Positions 59,127 through 64,000 of a stretch of 64,000 nt of DNA are shown piece by piece; position 1 is the stretch's first letter, and each line of letters starts with the position of its first letter. A model generated the notes under the pieces. It did no database searches and had not been told where the DNA came from. It saw nothing but the letters and a program-made list of their open reading frames with translations. The position numbers were made by a program, and so were the translations under genes. This DNA comes from Salinimicrobium sp035607535 (GTDB lineage: Bacteria; Bacteroidota; Bacteroidia; Flavobacteriales; Flavobacteriaceae). The stretch is from positions 17,764-81,763 of the forward strand of contig NZ_JAYDZX010000009.1 of NCBI RefSeq assembly GCF_035607535.1, in the 5' to 3' direction.

Positions 59127-61067
59127 TTATCTTTTATTATTGGAAATCCTTACCGTTTTCCCGGAGCCATCATCCCGGACCTGCACATTTAGATTTTTTC
59201 CATTATTTTTCTGTACTGCCTTGAGTGCCTCGTTACCTGAAACTTTTTTTCCGTTGAGGTAAAACACTGCGCCTTCTTCCATCCATTTTTGAACTGCTTC
59301 TTCGGGAGATGGTGGAGGTGGGGGTGGAGCGGGTAGATCATCAACTACAGGTGCAGGTGGAGGTGGAGGTGGCACTGGAATATCGCCCTCGTTAGAAACC
59401 GGAGGAGCCGGTGGTGGAGGTGGTGGTGGAGGAATTTCACCGTTTATTCTCCTTCTCTCAATTACAAGTTCGCGTTTTTCTGCTCTGGCCTGCTCCCTTT
59501 GAAGCCTCACTTCTCTTCTTTCTTCCCGCAGTTCTTCCCTTTTTTTTCTAATTGCCGCTCTTTCCTCTGTCCGTTCCCGCAGTATTGCCGCATTCCTATT
59601 TTGGCGGTCCTGCCGGACAATGATGATGTCTTTTCTGTCGATTTCCGGAAAGGTTTCGGAATTTTTCTTTTGTTCTGCCGTCATCAGGCTGTAAATGTGC
59701 CGCATTCGATCAAGTTTTTCTTTAACCACGGCTTTTTCACCTTTTTCAGCCTTGAAGGATTTTGCCCAGGCATTGTATTCAGCAACCATTTCGGGCGTGG
59801 CTTTTTCCTGGATTTGTTGAGGCTGTTGATACCGAATCTGCAAATGATCAATTTTATCTAATTCCTCATTTATAGCTTTCTGATGTTCAGGAGAAACTAA
59901 TTCAGCTTTTTCAATAGATACTGCGTGGACGCCATATTCAAATAATTTTTCTCTTACCCGTGAAATCACTTCCATTGGAACTTTTTCTTCAGCTGTAATT
60001 AAAGCTCTCACCACTGTTTTGCGTACTTCCTTAGAAAGATGGGTATTAATCTGGTTAAGACGATCGGAGAGTTCTTCCGGTTTTATCTCATGCCCATTAA
60101 CGACTAGCAGGTTTGCTACAGGGATATATATTTTAATGGTTTCTGCAATTACAAGATCCTCAGACTGAAATTTTTCTTTTTCCTCAGGTCTGTTTTCTGC
60201 GTAAGAAGATTTTTCTTTGATCAATAATTCTTTGCTGCTGAAACTGTAAACGAGTACGGATAATAAGGGTAATAATACCAGACTCTTTATCCAGATCATT
60301 TTTCTTGAGGTGTTTGTTCTCATAACTGTAAATCGTTTTTTGATTGATTGATAATTGATTGAATTGACCAGACCGGGATTTTTTCCTGAGCTAAGGGAAA
60401 GCAGCAGGTGTTGATATTGATGAGGATCATTCTTTTTTAGCACCTCTTTATCGGCTAAAAATTCGTGGTTGAGCTTAATTGCTTTTTTGAGCAGGTAAAC
60501 GAGAGGAAGAAACCACAGGAGTACCTGAAGGATCTCCACAAAGATGACATCGGCGCTGTGCTTTTGTCTTACGTGTGCCAGTTCGTGGTCTATCACCTCC
60601 TTCGGAATCTGTTTTTCCTCGAATTTGTTTTTGTTCAGGTAAACATAGCTCCAGAAGGTGTGGGGATCAATATTATCTTTTAACAACACCTGTATGGCAC
60701 CCGGAATTTTCACTTTCGGGTTTCTTTTTGCCTTTTTCAGAAGAGATTGCAGGTTTAGAAAAAATCTACTTCCGAAGAAGAGTACTCCGAACAGATAGAG
60801 TCCAATGGCTAACCATTTAAAAATGGGAAATTCAGCAGTCTTTTCTGAAAAATTCAGATTCTCTGTTGTTCCGGTAGGTACAGGAACTTCAGAAGAAATT
60901 TCGATATATTCTGGAAAAGTAATTAAAGGGATTCCGAAGGAAAGAAAAGGAATTGCCAGCAAATAGATCCTTTTAAACACGTGCATGTCATCCTTTTCTA
61001 ACAAGAGCTTGTAAAAAAGTAGCAGGATCGCCATACAGGCCGCCGATTTTAAAAGGTATATTTCCAT
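59127..61067 (-). CDS. M56 family metallopeptidase (BlaR1-like) with proline-rich segment
   Basis: The 646-residue protein has three or four N-terminal membrane helices, the zinc motif HELAH at 161-165, a membrane segment near 270, and a long periplasmic part. That part has an Arg/Glu-rich coil (about 490-550) and then three runs of prolines (PPPPPPPAPP, PPPPPPAP, APPPPPPSP) at 555-600. The C-terminus is a small domain, AVFYLNGKKVSGNEALKAVQKNN, with no TonB-C fold. The regulator gene upstream is 2 bp away. It resembles the pair at 42379 but has a different sensor part. Confidence 0.88.
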   Translation of the reverse strand: MEIYLLKSAACMAILLLFYKLLLEKDDMHVFKRIYLLAIPFLSFGIPLITFPEYIEISSEVPVPTGTTENLNFSEKTAEFPIFKWLAIGLYLFGVLFFGSRFFLNLQSLLKKAKRNPKVKIPGAIQVLLKDNIDPHTFWSYVYLNKNKFEEKQIPKEVIDHELAHVRQKHSADVIFVEILQVLLWFLPLVYLLKKAIKLNHEFLADKEVLKKNDPHQYQHLLLSLSSGKNPGLVNSINYQSIKKRFTVMRTNTSRKMIWIKSLVLLPLLSVLVYSFSSKELLIKEKSSYAENRPEEKEKFQSEDLVIAETIKIYIPVANLLVVNGHEIKPEELSDRLNQINTHLSKEVRKTVVRALITAEEKVPMEVISRVREKLFEYGVHAVSIEKAELVSPEHQKAINEELDKIDHLQIRYQQPQQIQEKATPEMVAEYNAWAKSFKAEKGEKAVVKEKLDRMRHIYSLMTAEQKKNSETFPEIDRKDIIIVRQDRQNRNAAILRERTEERAAIRKKREELREERREVRLQREQARAEKRELVIERRRINGEIPPPPPPPPAPPVSNEGDIPVPPPPPPAPVVDDLPAPPPPPPSPEEAVQKWMEEGAVFYLNGKKVSGNEALKAVQKNNGKNLNVQVRDDGSGKTVRISNNKR

Positions 61068-61069
61068 AG

Positions 61070-61435
61070 CTATTTGTTTTCGATTTCCCGGTCAATAAGA
61101 TTTCTGAGTTCTTCCAGTTCTTCCTTGCTCAAATTGGTTTCTTTGGTGAAGAAAGAGGCAAATTGCGAGGCAGAATCGTTAAAAAAATTCTTGATCATTC
61201 CGTTCACCTGTCGGGAGAAGTAATCTTTCTTCTTTACAAGCGGAAAATATTCCCTTGACCTGCCGTATTGTTTGTAGTCGACAAAGTTTTTATCCTGCAT
61301 TCGCTTGAGCAAGGTAGCTACTGTGGTTTGGGCAGGTTTTGGATCGGGATAGGCTTCGATAAGGTCTTTCATGAAAGCCCTGTCCTTTTTCCAGAGGATC
61401 TGCATGAGTTGTTCTTCGGCTTTGGATAACTGCAT
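61070..61435 (-). CDS. BlaI/MecI/CopY family transcriptional repressor (second pair)
   Basis: The 121-residue protein has the winged-helix domain KAEEQLMQILWKKDRAFMKDL ... TTVATLLKRMQDKNFVDYKQYG and the dimer helices. The M56 gene begins 2 bp after its stop. The operators in front are TCTACAAATGTAGA and a second, similar site, the TACA/TGTA type recognised by classical BlaI. It should respond to cleavage by the partner M56 peptidase. Confidence 0.92.
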   Translation of the reverse strand: MQLSKAEEQLMQILWKKDRAFMKDLIEAYPDPKPAQTTVATLLKRMQDKNFVDYKQYGRSREYFPLVKKKDYFSRQVNGMIKNFFNDSASQFASFFTKETNLSKEELEELRNLIDREIENK

Positions 61436-61459
61436 TTGTTCTACAAGATTAGATGTATA

Positions 61460-61500
61460 TCTACAAATGTAGAATAAATATTTAATTCTACAAACATAGA
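61460..61500. promoter_or_regulatory. double operator in front of the second blaI-like gene
   Basis: TCTACAAATGTAGA (61460-61473) is a perfect palindrome of the BlaI TACAnnTGTA type. TCTACAAACATAGA (61487-61500) is an imperfect second copy. They are 27 bp apart centre to centre, 25 bp upstream of the ATG. Confidence 0.72.
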
Positions 61501-61831
61501 GGAAGAAAAGTTGGCATTCTACTTCCAGAAGAGGGGGTTACGTATTGAGCGAGAAGCTAACTTCTTACCTCTTATTCAAATCGGGACCCGGGCTCTAGAT
61601 CGTTGAATCGGATTCAAACCCAGATTTTTTACCCGTACCCGGATTTGAAAAAGATATCCGCACATTCCGACCGGCACACGTACTTGTACTACACCCGTAC
61701 CCGCACTGCACCCGCTGTCAGGATTGTTAACCACTGACAGGGGTGAACAAAAAAAGACCTCACAGGTCTTAAAAACCTGTGAGGTCCAGTATTTCAAAGA
61801 AAAAATCTGATCACTGATCACTGACCACTGA
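61501..61831. other. repeat-rich intergenic DNA
   Basis: About 330 bp between the second BlaI and the M20 gene. It holds CCCGTACCCG-type words (61620-61715), the CTGTCAG/CTGACAG hairpin, the GACCTCACAGGT hairpin, and TGATCACTGATCACTGACCA tandem words at the M20 stop. A minus-strand frame of 81 residues here is made from these words and is not supported as a gene. Confidence 0.6.
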
Positions 61832-61836
61832 TCACT
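61715..61836. repeat. cluster of hairpins and tandem words
   Basis: CTGTCAG (61715-61721) and CTGACAG (61734-61740) form a short stem. GACCTCACAGGT (61756-61767) and ACCTGTGAGGTC (61775-61786) form a perfect 12-bp stem that matches those at 54965 and 59087. TGATCACTGATCACTGACCA (61809 on) is a degenerate tandem repeat overlapping the M20 3' end. Confidence 0.65.
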
Positions 61837-63232
61837 TTTTTTCCGCCTGCTTCAGTTTCGTAAAATGTTTGTAAAACAGAGGGATTGTCTCAATTCCCTT
61901 GAGGTAATTCCAAATTCCGAAATGTTCATTAGGAGAGTGGATGGCATCTGTATCCAATCCAAAGCCCATTAAAATAGTCTTACTATTAAGTTCCTTCTCA
62001 AAAAGGGAAACAATCGGAATACTTCCTCCACTGTGCTGCGGAATAGGATCTTTTCCAAAAGCTTCGGCATAGGCATCATTGGCCGCCTGGTACTCCAGGG
62101 TGTCAATGGGTGTGACATAAGCCTGCCCTCCGTGGTGGGTGGTAACTTTTACTTTAACCGACTTTGGCGCCAGACTTGTGAAATGTTCGGTGAACAGTTC
62201 GCTGATCCTTTTCCACTCCTGATCGGAGACCAACCGCATAGAGATCTTTGCGTAGGCTTTTGAAGGCAACACCGTCTTTGCTCCTTCCCCTGTATATCCA
62301 CCCCAAATTCCGTTTACATCAAGAGTCGGCCGAATTGAACCTCTTTCCAGAGTAGAATATCCTTCTTCTCCCTGTACTTCTTCGATATTCAGTTTCTTTT
62401 TATAATCTTCAAGATCGAAAGGAGCCTCGGCCATTTTTGCTCTTTCGGCTTCGCTGTATTCCTTTACATTATCGTAGAACCCGGGAATGGTAATGCGGTT
62501 GTTCTCATCCTGAAGGGAGGCTATCATCTTAGCAAGTACATTAACAGGATTTGCTACCGCCCCGCCATAAAGTCCGCTGTGAAGGTCACGGTTCGGACCA
62601 GTAACTTCGACTTCCATGTAACTCAGTCCACGTAAGCCGGTAGTAATGGAAGGAGTTTCTTTTGCGATCATGCCGGTATCGCTTATAAGTATCACGTCGT
62701 TCTGCAGCTTCTCCTTATTCTTCTCAATGAACCATCCCAGATGTTCACTTCCCACTTCTTCTTCCCCTTCGATCATGAATTTGACATTACAGGGAAGTTT
62801 GTCATTTTTGGTCATGTATTCCAAAGCCTTCACATGCATATACATCTGGCCCTTATCATCACAGGCTCCCCTTGCATAAATGGCACCTTCGGGATGAATT
62901 TCGGTCTTCTTGATCACCGGCTCAAATGGCGGACTCTCCCATAGGTCAAGAGGATCTGGGGGTTGTACATCATAGTGCCCATATACCAGAACAGTCGGTA
63001 ATTCTTTATCAATGATCTTCTCTCCATATACAACAGGATGACCCGGTGTTTCATAGATCTCGGCCACATCGCACCCTGCATCCAGCAGACTCTGCTTAAC
63101 GGCTTCGGCGGTGTTTAAAAGGTCATTCTTGTATTTGGAATCGGCACTGATGGACGGAATTTTGAGGAGTTCTATCAGTTCATCAATAAAGCGCTCTTTG
63201 TTGTCATCAACGTAATTTTTTATGTCTTGCAT
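61832..63232 (-). CDS. M20 family dipeptidase
   Basis: The 466-residue protein has the M20 metal site YGHYDVQPPDPLDLWESPPFEP, then ARGACDDKGQ with the bridging Asp, and EGEEEVGSEHLG with the catalytic glutamate. A lid domain inserts at about residues 200-320, and the last metal ligand is HSPNEHFG. It cleaves dipeptides such as carnosine- or Xaa-type in the cytoplasm with two zinc ions. It is monocistronic. Confidence 0.95.
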   Translation of the reverse strand: MQDIKNYVDDNKERFIDELIELLKIPSISADSKYKNDLLNTAEAVKQSLLDAGCDVAEIYETPGHPVVYGEKIIDKELPTVLVYGHYDVQPPDPLDLWESPPFEPVIKKTEIHPEGAIYARGACDDKGQMYMHVKALEYMTKNDKLPCNVKFMIEGEEEVGSEHLGWFIEKNKEKLQNDVILISDTGMIAKETPSITTGLRGLSYMEVEVTGPNRDLHSGLYGGAVANPVNVLAKMIASLQDENNRITIPGFYDNVKEYSEAERAKMAEAPFDLEDYKKKLNIEEVQGEEGYSTLERGSIRPTLDVNGIWGGYTGEGAKTVLPSKAYAKISMRLVSDQEWKRISELFTEHFTSLAPKSVKVKVTTHHGGQAYVTPIDTLEYQAANDAYAEAFGKDPIPQHSGGSIPIVSLFEKELNSKTILMGFGLDTDAIHSPNEHFGIWNYLKGIETIPLFYKHFTKLKQAEKK

Positions 63233-63399
63233 TCTGAAATTTTTGGTATGAAGTAAAGGTAAAAAATAGATTTCAGATATGAGATTTTAGAGGTGAGACT
63301 TAAAGTGAAAACCCTTAAGATCTCAATACTGATATCTAAGCTCTCACATCTGGAAAAGAAAATTTTTCGATGTCGACAGCAAAATTTTTTCTTTTCCTA

Positions 63400-63429
63400 T
63401 TTGCAGATTCAAACTTATACTTATATTTG
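63400..63429 (+). promoter_or_regulatory. promoter of tRNA-Leu
   Basis: TTTG at 63400-63403 and TATATTTG at 63422-63429 are separated by 18 bp. The following CATCCGC is the same as at the tRNA-Gln promoter. The leader to the tRNA is about 95 bp and contains two small hairpins. Confidence 0.75.
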
Positions 63430-63525
63430 CATCCGCTTACAACAAGCAAACATATTGAAATTACCAACGCGGGCGTGCCCGCCGGGAAATTCCCGAAAGG
63501 CATGGACAGCGTAAATACCAGGCAG

Positions 63526-63607
63526 GCGGGCGTGGTGGAATTGGTAGACACGCTAGACTTAGGATCTAGTGCCGCAAGGTGTGAAGGTTCGAGTCCTTTC
63601 GCCCGCA
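63526..63607 (+). tRNA. tRNA-Leu (anticodon TAG)
   Basis: The acceptor stem is GCGGGCG/CGCCCGC. The anticodon stem CTAGA/TCTAG has the loop CTTAGGA, anticodon TAG. A long variable arm (TGCCGCAAGGTG) is present, as leucine tRNAs have. The T loop is TTCGAGT. The discriminator is A at 63607. Confidence 0.95.
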
Positions 63608-64000
63608 CAAAAAGCTCTTCAGAAATGAAGGGCTTTTTTCATTTTCCACTTTTCATATATCCTTTCTTGTAATATCCATAAAGTTCGGGTCCTGAGTTTA
63701 TCCTGAGCGGCAGTCGAAGGGCCCGCACAGATAGCTCTTCAGAAATGGAGAGCTTTTTTCATTTTCCACTTTTCATAAATCCTTTCCTGTAATATTCCAT
63801 AAAGTTCGGGTCCTGAGTTTATCCTGAGCGGCAGTCGAAGGGCCCGCACAGAGAAAGCTCTTCAGAAATGGAGAGCTTTTTTTCTTTTCCACTTTTCATA
63901 AATCCTTTCCTGTAATATTCCATTAAAGTTCGGGTCCTGAGTTTATCCTGAGCGGCAGTCGAAGGGCCCGCACAGAGAAAGCTCTTCAGAAATGGAGAGC
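63601..64000 (+). repeat. tandem repeat of tRNA-Leu 3' tail plus terminator (about 121 bp unit)
   Basis: Units begin at 63601 (the tRNA end), 63721, 63842 and 63966, each with GCCCGCACA, then the AGCTCTTCAGAAAT hairpin with T run, then TCCTGAGTTTATCCTGAGCG and GCAGTCGAAGG. The fourth unit runs past the end of the window. Only the first unit follows a complete tRNA; the others are tail-only copies. Confidence 0.88.
63611..63640 (+). terminator. terminator of tRNA-Leu
   Basis: The 10-bp stem 63611-63620 with 63627-63636 (one G-T pair) runs into six T. Copies in the later repeat units have a similar hairpin. Confidence 0.82.

Noticed and set aside
61576..61821. 81-residue frame upstream of the M20 gene
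   Set aside because: It crosses word-like repeats and two hairpins; no family features.
63526..64000. integrated element at tRNA-Leu
   Set aside because: tRNA tail copies suggest an att site, but no integrase or cargo gene is in view, so only the repeat is reported.

Overview
The window is a chromosomal segment of a Bacteroidota bacterium, almost certainly a marine-type Flavobacteriaceae; the genus cannot be fixed from sequence alone. The evidence is the promoters of the TTTG-N18/19-TAnnTTTG type with weak ribosome binding sites, a fused CcoN-CcoO cbb3 oxidase, BlaI/M56 peptidase pairs with TonB-C-like tails, YceI and SCO lipoproteins, and several families of short intergenic repeats. Base composition is moderately AT-rich. 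Coding density is high, and no phage, plasmid, IS transposase or CRISPR array is visible.

Layout: 0-9 kb carries a cut-off metallophosphoesterase, a thioredoxin-like protein without active-site cysteines, a tricorn-type protease, a polysaccharide deacetylase, a very large DUF2723/GT117 membrane protein, tRNA-Gln and a small hypothetical. 9-14 kb has an AsmA-like membrane protein, the radical SAM/DUF4130 putative DNA-modification pair, and a DUF4382 lipoprotein flanked by 60-bp direct repeats. 14-35 kb is a low-oxygen/denitrification island: hemN, truncated haemoglobin, a Crp/Fnr regulator, thioredoxin, CoA-transferase, two YceI proteins with a porin, the cbb3 oxidase operon (ccoS-NO-Q-P-G-cupin-H-tauE), nirK-nirV-sco and the copper ATPase ccoI. 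35-42 kb is housekeeping membrane and regulatory genes plus four tandem tiny acidic lipoproteins and a large coiled-coil membrane protein. 42-46 kb is a BlaI/M56/TPR signalling cluster. 46-61 kb holds glycosyltransferase, ruvC, hemW, a GIY-YIG nuclease set inside a repeat array, a cyclase, a MutS-like ATPase, a DUF885 peptidase and PhnA. 59-64 kb has a second M56/BlaI pair, an M20 dipeptidase and tRNA-Leu followed by tandem copies of its own 3' tail and terminator.

The strongest functional thread is a predicted regulon. Six promoters (hemN, the membrane protein/haemoglobin pair, YceI-porin, the cco operon, nirK, ccoI) carry a TGA-N6-TCA palindrome whose centre lies exactly 36.5 bp from the end of the -7 box, the spacing of a class II Crp/Fnr site. 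The likely regulator is the Crp/Fnr protein in the middle of the island, which has no cysteines and so is not an Fe-S FNR. The genes together would supply haem (hemN), a high-affinity oxidase and its copper (ccoI, SCO, ccoG), nitrite reduction to NO (nirK) and NO/O2 handling (truncated haemoglobin). No NO or N2O reductase is seen in the window.

The second thread is repeats: a GIY-YIG gene in an array of paired palindromes, a large nested palindrome at 58.0-58.2 kb, several small hairpin families, and a recurring CAAAAATG/CATTTTTG palindrome at gene borders.
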